Shown here: one piece after another, positions 16,436 through 24,587 of the stretch
How the letters are laid out: every line of letters begins with the position of its first letter
Numbering within the stretch: the stretch's first letter is position 1
The notes under the pieces: generated by a model
What the model was told of the DNA's origin: nothing
Databases searched by the model: none
What the model saw: the letters and a program-made list of their open reading frames with translations, nothing else
Program-made: the position numbers and the translations under genes
Assembly (NCBI RefSeq): GCF_003944715.1
Contig: NZ_RWIT01000013.1
Coordinates: 54,395-118,394, forward strand
Origin: Hymenobacter rigui
GTDB lineage: Bacteria; Bacteroidota; Bacteroidia; Cytophagales; Hymenobacteraceae
DNA length: 64,000 nucleotides
Reading direction: 5' to 3'

Positions 16436-18148
16436 ATGCTCAATCCCACCAAATTTGAAGACTTGTTTGCTAGCGACGATGCGACGTACGAAATTCCGCC
16501 TTATCAGCGGGCCTACGCCTGGACAAAAAAGCAGCTAAACCAGTTGCTGACCGACTTGCGAGAACAACCGCAGGGTAAAGACTACTACTTAGGCCATTTC
16601 CTGTTAGAGCGCCCCGACCCCAAAAAGAAAAGCTACTACGTCATCGATGGACAACAGCGCCTGACTACGGTAGCGTTGTTCTTCAGCTGCCTGATTGCGG
16701 AACTGGAGAAGCGGATAGCCGGTGGTGCGGAACTGATAGATGTGGATGGCGGACCGGTGGAGCTGTGGCGCTGGCAGGAGCGCTACTTGATGCGCCGCAG
16801 CGTGCGGCGGTTTCGAACCGTCGCAGAAGACGATGAGTACTTTCACCGAGCCTTTGTGAAGCGGATGCCCGACGCAGAGCCAAACCCGGCCCGCCAGTCA
16901 CAGCAACGGCTGCAAGACGCGCAACGCGTGCTGCAGGAAGCACTGGCCGAAGAAACTGACCCGGCCACGCTGCTTCGCTGGGCGCATCTGCTGGCCACCG
17001 CTAGCGTATCCGCATTCGAGGAAACCGACAAGGTGCGGGCTACCCAGATTTTCGCTTTTCAAAACGACCGCGGCATCAAGTTAACGACGCTTGAAAAGCT
17101 CAAGGCATACCTCATGCACCGCGCTTACTTGGATGACACTACCAACGGAGCGGCACGCACCATCGAGCACGTCGAGCGGGTATTTGCCGACATCTACGCG
17201 CGCACCGAAGAAATTCGGCTGGGCGAGGACACTGTACTGCGCTACCATAACGTGGCCTTCGGTCCCAGTTGGGAAGATGCTTTCGAGAACGTCAAGCGAG
17301 GATTGCGGCGGGCAGGTCCTGACGAAAAAGCCGACTGGATTACAGCGTACTGCGACAGTCTACGCCGCTCGTTTTACGTTGTGCGTGAGATAGAACACCT
17401 GGCTGCTGGGAATAGTAACGTGACGGGCTTACTGTTTTTGCGGGCCGAAGACAACTGGCCCCTCATTCTTAAAATTGAACGCTACCATAGCCGCGACCGT
17501 GCGCAGTGCGAAGCCTTGTACCGGCTCATGGAAATCATCAATTTCAAGTTTGAGTTTTCGACGGGCGCGTATCGCAGCCATGACTTTCACGCGGTTGCCA
17601 AGAACTACGCCGGCGAGGCACCCAAACTGCGCGAAACGTTGCTCGAACAAGCCCACAATGGGTTTCGCGACTGGTGGGCGTTTACGCAGTGGTTCGATGA
17701 CCACCTGCAGGGCAACAATCACTACCACCGCGTTACGCGTTACCTGCTGTGGCAATATGAGAATCACCTGCGTCGGCAATCTCCCAACGGCCGGCCTGTA
17801 GCCGGGGCTGACTTTTTGAATGTGTGGGAGCAGAATAACTGGGAGCAAACACTCGACCACATCACGCCCCAGAACCCCGTCGGTGTGACTTACACGAAGG
17901 AATTCAGGGAAACGCGGCTACATAACTTGGGCAATCTGGCGCTGCTCATGCAGGGTCCGAACGCTCGTAAAAACAATACCTTACCGCACGAATACCCCGA
18001 AATATTTTCAGAGTCGCCTTACTTAGCTGACCGGGAAATTGCGAGCGTATTACATGCGGAGGGCCAATGGGGGGAGTCACAGATTCTCGTCCGTAAGCAG
18101 CGTATTGTTGACTTCGCCAAAGCCTACTGGGCAGTGCCAGCCAACTAG
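16436..18148 (+). CDS. GmrSD-like type IV restriction protein (DUF262-DUF1524)
   Basis: This 570-residue single chain joins a DUF262 ParB/sulfiredoxin-like NTPase to a DUF1524 HNH nuclease. The DUF262 part shows IPPYQRAYAW (residues 20-29) and VIDGQQRLTT (69-78). The C-terminal part shows LDHITPQNP, then HNLGNLALLMQGPNARKNN, the HNH core. GmrSD enzymes cut phage DNA with glucosylated hydroxymethylcytosine. It stands alone on the plus strand and faces the trypsin-like gene across a long hairpin. The modification specificity is not predictable here. Confidence 0.88.
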   Translation: MLNPTKFEDLFASDDATYEIPPYQRAYAWTKKQLNQLLTDLREQPQGKDYYLGHFLLERPDPKKKSYYVIDGQQRLTTVALFFSCLIAELEKRIAGGAELIDVDGGPVELWRWQERYLMRRSVRRFRTVAEDDEYFHRAFVKRMPDAEPNPARQSQQRLQDAQRVLQEALAEETDPATLLRWAHLLATASVSAFEETDKVRATQIFAFQNDRGIKLTTLEKLKAYLMHRAYLDDTTNGAARTIEHVERVFADIYARTEEIRLGEDTVLRYHNVAFGPSWEDAFENVKRGLRRAGPDEKADWITAYCDSLRRSFYVVREIEHLAAGNSNVTGLLFLRAEDNWPLILKIERYHSRDRAQCEALYRLMEIINFKFEFSTGAYRSHDFHAVAKNYAGEAPKLRETLLEQAHNGFRDWWAFTQWFDDHLQGNNHYHRVTRYLLWQYENHLRRQSPNGRPVAGADFLNVWEQNNWEQTLDHITPQNPVGVTYTKEFRETRLHNLGNLALLMQGPNARKNNTLPHEYPEIFSESPYLADREIASVLHAEGQWGESQILVRKQRIVDFAKAYWAVPAN

Positions 18149-18168
18149 GTACTTCCCCTCAATACAAC

Positions 18169-18218
18169 GCAACCGGGGCTCGGCAACAGGTACTTCCTTG
18201 TTGCTGAGCCCCGGTTGC
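18169..18218. terminator. 20-bp stem, bidirectional terminator candidate
   Basis: Arms at 18169-18188 and 18199-18218 pair over 20 bp with one G-U wobble, around a 10-nt loop. The hairpin sits exactly between two convergent genes (stops at 18148 and 18240). It lacks a long T-run on either side. Confidence 0.6.
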
Positions 18219-18239
18219 ATTATGCTTGAAGCACTATGC

Positions 18240-19079
18240 CTATGAATCTCCCTGCGTTACCCGGGCCTTTATGGTCGTAGAGGCTGGAATGTTCAAGGCA
18301 AAGGCCTGGCGCATGTACTCCAACAACACGGCCGTGCGCGTAACCAACAAATGCCGTTGCCGCCCCCGGCCGCTTTTCACTTCCTCGGTGATGATGCCCG
18401 CCAACTTCTTCTCCTGAGCCGGGTCGCGCCGAAGGTAGTTGCCCGTGTCCCACACACCACCGCCACTGATACCTTCTAGGTCCGGCGTTTTGTGCGGGTC
18501 GGGGTTGCTGGCGGCAATTACGAGCCCCGTGGCATCGAGCACCAAGTGAGCCGCCGGCTGTAATTGCTTCGTAGCTAAGTCGAAATCATTCGCTTCCGCT
18601 GCTTGCAGAAAATACGGCTTCGGATGTACGCCCCCGCCGTATACCTTGGTCTTCGTGGCTGGGTAACCTACCAGTAGGTAGTTGCCGGTAAGGGTCTTCT
18701 GCCGCAAGGTCAAGTCGTCCAGCGTCAGAAACCGATAAGCCTGCTGCAAATCCGTTATCTGGGAGGCGTCGCTCAACTCAAGCACCGCCAAGTCGATGAC
18801 GGTTGGTTTTGTAGAACTCCACTTGCCAGCCAGCTTAACTTCGTGGCCACCCAGGACGACATAGGTGTTGTCGGTAGCCCCCTTTATGACATGGGCAGCC
18901 GTTGCCACAAAGTACCGGCCTTCGACGGTCAGCAGTACACCGCTGCCGAGGGCTTCAAACTGGTTATCTTCATTATACCAGTAGAACTGAATAGTTGATT
19001 GAAGTATCGCATCGGTGGCGATACCAAGTTGCCGAGCTTTAATCTGTAAAAGCTCCAGCTTTTCCGGCGTAATGGCCAT
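18240..19079 (-). CDS. Trypsin-like serine protease domain protein
   Basis: This 279-residue protein has a visible catalytic triad: His63 in ATAAHVI, Asp97 in VIDLAVLEL, and Ser205 in EGISGGGVW. There is no signal peptide, so a cytoplasmic location is likely. Trypsin-like domains without secretion signals occur as effectors in bacterial defence systems, but here no sensor partner is adjacent. The gene is monocistronic, between GmrSD and the RND block. The protease fold is well supported; the role is unknown. Confidence 0.78.
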   Translation of the reverse strand: MAITPEKLELLQIKARQLGIATDAILQSTIQFYWYNEDNQFEALGSGVLLTVEGRYFVATAAHVIKGATDNTYVVLGGHEVKLAGKWSSTKPTVIDLAVLELSDASQITDLQQAYRFLTLDDLTLRQKTLTGNYLLVGYPATKTKVYGGGVHPKPYFLQAAEANDFDLATKQLQPAAHLVLDATGLVIAASNPDPHKTPDLEGISGGGVWDTGNYLRRDPAQEKKLAGIITEEVKSGRGRQRHLLVTRTAVLLEYMRQAFALNIPASTTIKARVTQGDS

Positions 19080-19469
19080 AAACTGAAAAGGTGAAAAATT
19101 AAGTTATTGGTCAGAGCATCAGGAAAGACTTCCTAATCACCCCTCTCACAGATAAATACGAAATCCAGCGACCGACTTGGAAAATGGCCCCATATTATTT
19201 CCAGCTCCTCGTAACTTTATCAGGCAGTTAGCCGCGCGTTACTTACAAAATCACGCAGGGCACTTGCATAATTTTGCGTTCGGGTGCGGTCTGCCGCTCA
19301 TCCACGCCTTGAGCAAACCGCTCTGAGATGCTCAGTAGCGGCATTTTATCCTGTTGCCCATACCCGCTGGTGCTGGCTTCCGGAACCATCCGGCAACTTT
19401 GGGGGTACAGTATCCGTCACGCTTCTTCCGTAGGATAATCCTAATTTTGCGGTTGCCTAGTGCCCTGTT
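19080..19469. other. Divergent intergenic region upstream of the RND copper operon
   Basis: This 390-bp gap separates the protease gene (minus) from the HYC_CC_PP-like gene (plus). It contains copy C of the 31-bp motif (19244-19274) and two TAATTTTG octamers matching the Bacteroidota -7 element (19269-19276 and 19442-19449). Frames on the minus strand from 19332 are read-through shadows. No other gene is seen. Confidence 0.6.
19244..19274 (-). promoter_or_regulatory. Copper-block 31-bp motif, copy C
   Basis: On the minus strand it begins AAATTATGCAAG at 19274 and ends TTTTGTA at 19244. It is oriented opposite to the RND operon that starts 195 nt away at 19470, unlike the other four copies, and is 164 nt upstream of the protease gene. 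It overlaps a plus-strand TAATTTTG. Confidence 0.55.
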
Positions 19470-19937
19470 ATGTTCCGTAGCCTCTTCCCCTTCCGCCGTT
19501 TGCTGGCGACGAGCTTCCTGCTCGTCTTCGTCAACGTGTTCGTAGGGCAGTGCTGGTGCGCTACGATGAACCCCGGCCCAGCCGCACCGCAGCTGGCCCA
19601 CCACCCGGCAGCCAAGAAGCCGACGCATCCGGGCTGCCACGGCCACGGTGCCCCGGCCGACAACCTCGCCAAGCACAAAGGGCATTCGCCCAAAGGCACC
19701 ACCAGCCACGACTGCTGCAAAGACAAGTCGGCCTCGCTGCTTTCGTCCCTGACTTCCCCGGCGCAGAAGCAACTGCTTGTACCCGCCCCGGCCGTGCTGC
19801 CCATGGCCATCGAGTTTCATTTCCGGCCGGCGGCCGGCAAATGGGACCGCACCCGCGCGGTAACCCTGGTGCCTCGGGGGCACCTGCCGCCTAAAATACC
19901 CGACATCCGTATTTTCATTCGGTCGCTGACTGTCTGA
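19470..19937 (+). CDS. HYC_CC_PP-like small periplasmic protein
   Basis: The 155-residue protein begins with a hydrophobic signal or anchor (LLATSSFLLVF-type, residues 11-28). It is His/Cys-rich (HPGCHGHGAP, then HDCCKDKSA) and ends PPKIPDIRIFIRSLTV. This order of His-Cys, CC and a terminal PP..I segment is like the HYC_CC_PP proteins found in Bacteroidota metal-efflux operons. A periplasmic metal-binding role is inferred. It opens the RND operon. The TAATTTTG at 19442-19449 would give a very short leader. Confidence 0.65.
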   Translation: MFRSLFPFRRLLATSFLLVFVNVFVGQCWCATMNPGPAAPQLAHHPAAKKPTHPGCHGHGAPADNLAKHKGHSPKGTTSHDCCKDKSASLLSSLTSPAQKQLLVPAPAVLPMAIEFHFRPAAGKWDRTRAVTLVPRGHLPPKIPDIRIFIRSLTV

Positions 19938-20064
19938 TTCTTCCGACGCGCTAAGGCTCGCGCCGGCATAGCTATGCTATGTCCGGGGCGGGCCTTTTCG
20001 TTTGCTTGTCGGCGCGGCCAGGCCGCCCCCCTCCCTTCCTTTTCTGGTATTTCCCTCCCCAACG

Positions 20065-20196
20065 ATGAAGAGTTGTTGCCAGGAGGCTGGTGCACCGCCC
20101 CCCTCGGGGCCGGGCCGTCGCTGGCTCTCTTACCTACTCTACGCCGTGGTAGCTGCCGCGCTGGGCTTCGTGCTCTGGCAGCAGTGGCAGGCGTAG
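20065..20196 (+). CDS. Small single-pass membrane protein
   Basis: ATG 20065 gives 43 residues: a Cys pair near the N-terminus (MKSCCQEAGAPPP), then one membrane helix (LLYAVVAAALGFVLW) and a short tail. It lies in the same direction between the HYC_CC_PP-like gene and the HMBD lipoprotein gene. Small CC-containing membrane proteins are seen in such metal clusters, but I cannot name the family. Expression is supported only by position and the membrane pattern. Confidence 0.45.
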   Translation: MKSCCQEAGAPPPSGPGRRWLSYLLYAVVAAALGFVLWQQWQA

Positions 20197-20241
20197 CCGC
20201 CGGGCGCTAACGCCCCATTTCTTCCCATCACAATCTTGGTC

Positions 20242-21183
20242 ATGAACCGCCTTCTCATTCCCGCGCTGGTCGCCGCCAGCCTGTTTACCGCCGTGAGCTG
20301 CTCCTCCGATTCCGCGAGCAGCAACGCCAGCAATACCGTTACGACTCCTGCGGGCCCCGACTCCACGGCCGGGCACGCCGGGGGCCACACCTACGCCTGC
20401 CCCATGCACCCGGAGGTGACCAGCACCAAGCCCGGCGAGAAATGCCCCAAGTGCGGCATGGCGCTGGTGCACAACGACCAGGTCAGCAACGGCAAGAGCT
20501 ACCAGATGAAGTTCGAGCCCCAGCCGATGCAGCTGGTAGCCGGCCAGCCCGCTACGCTCACGTATACCCCGCAGGAAGTTGGCCACGAGGCGGCCCCGGT
20601 GCCGCTGGCTGTGGTTCACGAAAAGAAGATTCACCTCATCGTCGTCCGCAAAGACCTCTCGGCCTTCTACCACGAGCACCCCGAATTCACGGCCGACGGC
20701 AACTACAAGGTGCCGTTCACTTTCGCCAAGGGCGGCGACTACGTGCTGTTTCAGGATTACACGCCCGCCGGCGCCGGGCATCAGCTGGGCCGCCAGGTAG
20801 TGAGCGTGCAGGGGCCGAAATACACGCCCGTTAAGTTCAGCAAGGACCAGCTGCAGTGGCAGCAGGATGGCTACCAGGCTACGCTGGCCTTTGACAAGGA
20901 GCTGAAGGTGGGCCAGCTGCTGGGCATGAAAATCACGCTGAGCAAGAACGGCCAGCCCGTAACGGACCTCGACAACTACCTCGGGGCGCTGGGCCACGTG
21001 GTGGTCATCAGCGAGGACACGGAGAACTACCTGCACGTGCACCCCAACGAGCAAGCCGACAAGGGCCCGGTCATCGGCTTCAACACCAACTTCGAAAAGC
21101 CCGGCCTGTACCGCGTGTTCCTGCAGTTCAACCACGGCGGGCAGATTCACACCGGTGATTTCACCATCAACGTGAAGGCCTAA
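20242..21183 (+). CDS. Lipoprotein with heavy-metal-binding domain (HMBD)
   Basis: ATG 20242 gives 313 residues with a lipobox (LFTAVSC). The HMBD follows at about residues 50-75 (YACPMHPEV, then GEKCPKCGMALV), using paired Cys, Met and His as ligands. The remaining 220 residues are beta-rich, with two similar halves ending in FVLVH-like His-bearing strands (FYHEHPEF and YLHVHPNE). It should be a periplasmic copper or silver binding protein feeding the RND pump. It is the third gene of the operon. Confidence 0.8.
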   Translation: MNRLLIPALVAASLFTAVSCSSDSASSNASNTVTTPAGPDSTAGHAGGHTYACPMHPEVTSTKPGEKCPKCGMALVHNDQVSNGKSYQMKFEPQPMQLVAGQPATLTYTPQEVGHEAAPVPLAVVHEKKIHLIVVRKDLSAFYHEHPEFTADGNYKVPFTFAKGGDYVLFQDYTPAGAGHQLGRQVVSVQGPKYTPVKFSKDQLQWQQDGYQATLAFDKELKVGQLLGMKITLSKNGQPVTDLDNYLGALGHVVVISEDTENYLHVHPNEQADKGPVIGFNTNFEKPGLYRVFLQFNHGGQIHTGDFTINVKA

Positions 21184-21230
21184 CGCGCGCCACACCGCTC
21201 ATTTTTCACTTTCAATCCAACCCAAACCCC

Positions 21231-22064
21231 ATGAAAAAGTCTGCATTGTTCTTCGCCGCCCTCTGTTCGGGCACCCTGCTGCTGGGTAGCTGCAACTCCG
21301 ATAAAAAAGCCGATACCACGGCGGCAACCACCTCGGCCCCGGCCGATTCTGCGGCCGCCAGCGGCGGGATGGCCGGCATGGACCATGCCGGTATGAACCA
21401 CGCCGGCACGGGTGCTGCCGCGGCTTCGCCCCTGATGGCTTCGATGGATGAAATGATGGCCAAGATGGACGCGATGAAGCCGAAAGGCAACACCGACCAC
21501 GACTTTGCCCACATGATGATGGAGCACCACAAGGGCGCCGTTGCCATGGCCGACATTGAGTTGCGCGACGGCAAAGACGCCACCATGCGCCAGATGGCCG
21601 AGAAAATCAAAGCCGACCAGCAGAAGGAAATCGGGGAGCTGGAGCCCATTGCCGAGCGCCTCGACGCCGCCCCGACCAACTACAAGCCCCAGGACCCAGC
21701 CGACCCCTTCACCGCCCAGATGAAGACGTCCATGGACCACATGATGAAGAACATGCCCACGCTGGTGGCTGACCCGGACATGAACTTCAACATGCTCATG
21801 ACGGTGCACCACCAAAGCGCGATGGACATGGCCGAAGCCGAGCTGGCCCACGGCAAGGACACCAAGCTTAAGGAGATGGCGCAGAAAATGATTGACGCCC
21901 AGAAGAAGGAAATCGAGCAGTTCAAAGCCTGGCACGCCAAGAATGCCGACAAGATGAAGCCTACCGCAGCCGTGTACGAGTGCCCGATGGGCTGCGAAGG
22001 CAGCCAAAGCACTAAGCCGGGCAAATGCCCGACCTGCGAAATGGAATTGGTTAAGAAAGCCTAA
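21231..22064 (+). CDS. DUF305 lipoprotein with C-terminal HMBD
   Basis: This 277-residue lipoprotein (lipobox LLLGSC) has a Met/His-rich linker (GGMAGMDHAGMNHAG). Two DUF305 units follow (DFAHMMMEHHKGAVAMA and NFNMLMTVHHQSAMDMA). The C-terminus is a heavy-metal-binding domain (YECPMGCEG, then GKCPTCEMELV) in which the usual HP is replaced by GC. Joining DUF305 to HMBD in one chain gives several metal sites. It is periplasmic and lies between the two other HMBD genes of the operon. Confidence 0.88.
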   Translation: MKKSALFFAALCSGTLLLGSCNSDKKADTTAATTSAPADSAAASGGMAGMDHAGMNHAGTGAAAASPLMASMDEMMAKMDAMKPKGNTDHDFAHMMMEHHKGAVAMADIELRDGKDATMRQMAEKIKADQQKEIGELEPIAERLDAAPTNYKPQDPADPFTAQMKTSMDHMMKNMPTLVADPDMNFNMLMTVHHQSAMDMAEAELAHGKDTKLKEMAQKMIDAQKKEIEQFKAWHAKNADKMKPTAAVYECPMGCEGSQSTKPGKCPTCEMELVKKA

Positions 22065-22104
22065 CCCGCGACCCTACGCCCACTACCCTCAGTACCCCAG
22101 TACC

Positions 22105-22638
22105 ATGCATGTTTTCCGCTCTCTCCTAGCCAGCCTGGTTTTCCTGGTCGCTGCTCCCCTGGCCGCGCACGCGCAGCAGCACGCCGAAATGGCGGCCGGC
22201 GAAACCCACGCCCACGTGGCCCCGCACGGGGGCGTGGTCCGCTCGGCCAGCCCCTACCACCTCGAACTAGTGGCCCAGCCCACCGAGCTGGCGTTTTACC
22301 TGCTAGGGGCCAAGATGAGCCCCGTGCCCAACAAGGGCATGAAAGGCTCGGTGATGGTGCAGCAAACCAACAACGCCACCACTACGCTTCCGCTCACCCT
22401 GGCCGGGGATGACCACCTCACGGCCAAGCTGCCCGCCGGGGCCAAGGTGCGCACGGCCATCGTCACCCTCACCACCGCCGACAGTAAAACGATGACGGTC
22501 CGCTTTGAAAAGCTGGACGAAGCCCGCGGCCACCAGGCCGTGGGAGCGGCCTACACCTGCCCCATGCACCCAGATGTGGCCGCTGCGCAACCTGGCAAAT
22601 GCCCCAAATGCGGCATGGCCCTGGTTAAAAAATCCTAG
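22105..22638 (+). CDS. Periplasmic protein with C-terminal HMBD
   Basis: The 177-residue protein has a signal peptide ending AAHAQ. A His-rich start (HAEMAAGETHAHVAPHGG) is followed by a beta-rich domain and a C-terminal HMBD (YTCPMHPDV, then GKCPKCGMALV). It resembles small metal-binding partners of HME-RND pumps. It is followed by a perfect 10-bp hairpin at 22687-22710 and then the outer-membrane factor gene. Metal binding is well supported; copper rather than another soft metal is inferred from the block. Confidence 0.8.
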   Translation: MHVFRSLLASLVFLVAAPLAAHAQQHAEMAAGETHAHVAPHGGVVRSASPYHLELVAQPTELAFYLLGAKMSPVPNKGMKGSVMVQQTNNATTTLPLTLAGDDHLTAKLPAGAKVRTAIVTLTTADSKTMTVRFEKLDEARGHQAVGAAYTCPMHPDVAAAQPGKCPKCGMALVKKS

Positions 22639-22686
22639 CCGTGGCGCGGCCAGCCCGGTCGCATTTCCTATCACGAGTTCCCGTCT

Positions 22687-22710
22687 GCCCACCGGCCTGC
22701 GCCGGTGGGC
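22687..22710 (+). terminator. Perfect 10-bp hairpin inside the RND operon
   Basis: GCCCACCGGC (22687-22696) pairs with GCCGGTGGGC (22701-22710) around CTGC. No T-tract follows. It lies between the metal-binding protein genes and the pump genes, so it may set their relative mRNA levels. Confidence 0.45.
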
Positions 22711-22734
22711 CGCCTCGGAGCCCACCCCTTACTC

Positions 22735-23979
22735 ATGAATCACCTTCCCGTTTGCTTTCGCCTGCCCGGCCTGGCCGTGCTCCTGCTGCTGCTCGGGCTG
22801 CGGGCCCCCGCGCGGGCGCAGCAGATAGTCGTGCGGCTGGACAGTGCCGAACAGCAGGCCCTGCGCCAGCACCCGCGCCTGCGCCAGTCGGCCCAGGAAA
22901 TCGAGGAGCAGCGCGCCCTCAAGCGCGGCAGCTTTTCACCCACCAACCCCGACTTCTTGTTTTCGGCGCCCACGGGCGAGCGGTGGGCCCCGGGGGTGGT
23001 GCAAACCATTGACCTGCCCACGGTGTATCGCCGGCAAGCCAAGGTTGCCCAGGCGGGCATCACCCTGGCCGAGCGGGGCCTGGACGTGAACCGCGCCACC
23101 GTGCGCCGCGACGTGCGCCAGGCGTACTTGCGCCTGCAGTTTGCCGAAGCGCAGGTGCGCCAGCTGACCTACCAGGACAGCCTGTTTCAGAACCTGCGGC
23201 AAGCCACGGAACGCCTGTTCAAAGCCGGTGAGGTAACGGCGCTGCAGCGGGTGAGCACCGACGCGGAAGCCCAGCAGGTGCGCAACCAGCTGGAGCAAGC
23301 CCGCGTGGACCAGCGCTCGGCCCAGCGGCGGCTGGGCCTGCTGCTGGGGCAGCCCGACGCCGACCTGGCCACCGAAACCGACCTGCGCCAAACCGGGCCG
23401 GAGCTGGCCCGCACCGGCGCCGAGCTGCTGGCCACGCTGCCCAGCCAGGACAGTGCGGCCGTGGCGCTGAGCCCCACGCTGGCTTACTACGGCCAGAACG
23501 TAGCCCTCAGCCAGTCGGGCATCAGCCTGGTGCGGGCCCGGCGCGCGCCGGCGCTGACGCTGGGCTATCAGAATCAGGCGTATGAGAACTCCGTGGTCAA
23601 GTACCGCTTTCAGTTCGGGGTGTCGGTGCCCCTCTGGTTCTGGACCTACCGCTCGCAGCTGCAGGCCGCCACGGCGCGCAGCAAGGCCGCCCAGGCCCAG
23701 CTGCAGGTGCAGCGCCTCGACCTGAACACCCAGTACCAGCAGGCCCTGGCCGATACGCGCAAGTTTGCCGCCTCGCTCACGTACTACGAGCAGACCGGCC
23801 TGCCCCAGTCGCGGGCCATCATCAGCCAGTCGCAGCGCCTGTTCAAGGCCGGCGAAATCAGCTACCTCGTGCTGATTCAGAGCCTCAACCAGGCTTTCAC
23901 CATCCAGAATACCTACCTGACCACCATCCGGGATTACCGTCAGGCCATCGTTGAACTTAACTACCTGCGGGGACAATAA
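22735..23979 (+). CDS. TolC-like outer-membrane factor (CusC/CzcC type)
   Basis: ATG 22735 is chosen because it begins a signal peptide (LAVLLLLLGLRAPARAQ). The 414-residue chain has the two internal repeats and long Gln/Ala-rich coiled helices of outer-membrane efflux proteins (for example ERLFKAGEVTALQRVSTDAE and SQRLFKAGEISYLVLIQSLNQ). It should form the outer-membrane channel of the tripartite RND pump encoded downstream. Its stop overlaps the next start by 1 nt (TAATG). Confidence 0.88.
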   Translation: MNHLPVCFRLPGLAVLLLLLGLRAPARAQQIVVRLDSAEQQALRQHPRLRQSAQEIEEQRALKRGSFSPTNPDFLFSAPTGERWAPGVVQTIDLPTVYRRQAKVAQAGITLAERGLDVNRATVRRDVRQAYLRLQFAEAQVRQLTYQDSLFQNLRQATERLFKAGEVTALQRVSTDAEAQQVRNQLEQARVDQRSAQRRLGLLLGQPDADLATETDLRQTGPELARTGAELLATLPSQDSAAVALSPTLAYYGQNVALSQSGISLVRARRAPALTLGYQNQAYENSVVKYRFQFGVSVPLWFWTYRSQLQAATARSKAAQAQLQVQRLDLNTQYQQALADTRKFAASLTYYEQTGLPQSRAIISQSQRLFKAGEISYLVLIQSLNQAFTIQNTYLTTIRDYRQAIVELNYLRGQ

Positions 23980-24587
23980 TGAAAAACCTTCTCCTGCTGC
24001 TGCTGGCCCTGCTGCTGGCCACCGGGGCCCGCGCCCACGGCGGCGAAGACCACGGCGACGCGGCCAAGCCCTCGGCCGGCCCGGTGGCCACCACGTTCTC
24101 GGTAGCCGCGCTGTCCGAAAGCTTCGAGCTGCTGCTGCGCTACGAGCCCCTGCAAAAGGGCCAGGACGCCGACATGCGCCTGTTCGTGTCGGACTACGCC
24201 ACCAACGCCCCCATCAAAGGCGCCAAGCTGACCATCACCTGCCCGGAGGCGGCCGACTTGAAGTTCGTGGTCAGCGAAAAGTCCCCGGGGTCCTACTTGG
24301 TGGAAGGCCGGTTTCCAGCCAATCAGAAATACAGCCTAGCCGTCAACATTGTGGCCGGCGACAAAGCCGACCTGATGCTGCTCTCCGGCATCGAAGTGGG
24401 CAAGCTGCTGCCCGTGGCGGCGGCGGCCCCGGCGGCCGCGCCCCTCATTGGTTCCTGGAAAACCGTGCTGCTGCTGTTTGGCGCCTTCGCGCTGGGCATT
24501 GCGGCCACGGCCCTGGTGATGCGTCGCCGGCGCCCGGCGGCCCCCGTTTCCCCTTCAACTCCTGCCGTCTATGAAAACCACGCATAA
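23979..24587 (+). CDS. Periplasmic-facing single-anchor protein of the RND operon
   Basis: The 202-residue protein has a signal peptide and a mature start AHGGEDHGDAAKP, nearly the same as the start of the next gene. The beta-rich middle resembles an adaptor or FixH-like fold (DADMRLFVSDYATNAPIKGAKL). A C-terminal membrane helix (VLLLFGAFALGIAATALVM) ends in RRRR. It overlaps the adaptor gene by 17 nt, so the two are translationally linked. It may be an accessory subunit of the pump; I do not know a named family. Confidence 0.65.
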   Translation: MKNLLLLLLALLLATGARAHGGEDHGDAAKPSAGPVATTFSVAALSESFELLLRYEPLQKGQDADMRLFVSDYATNAPIKGAKLTITCPEAADLKFVVSEKSPGSYLVEGRFPANQKYSLAVNIVAGDKADLMLLSGIEVGKLLPVAAAAPAAAPLIGSWKTVLLLFGAFALGIAATALVMRRRRPAAPVSPSTPAVYENHA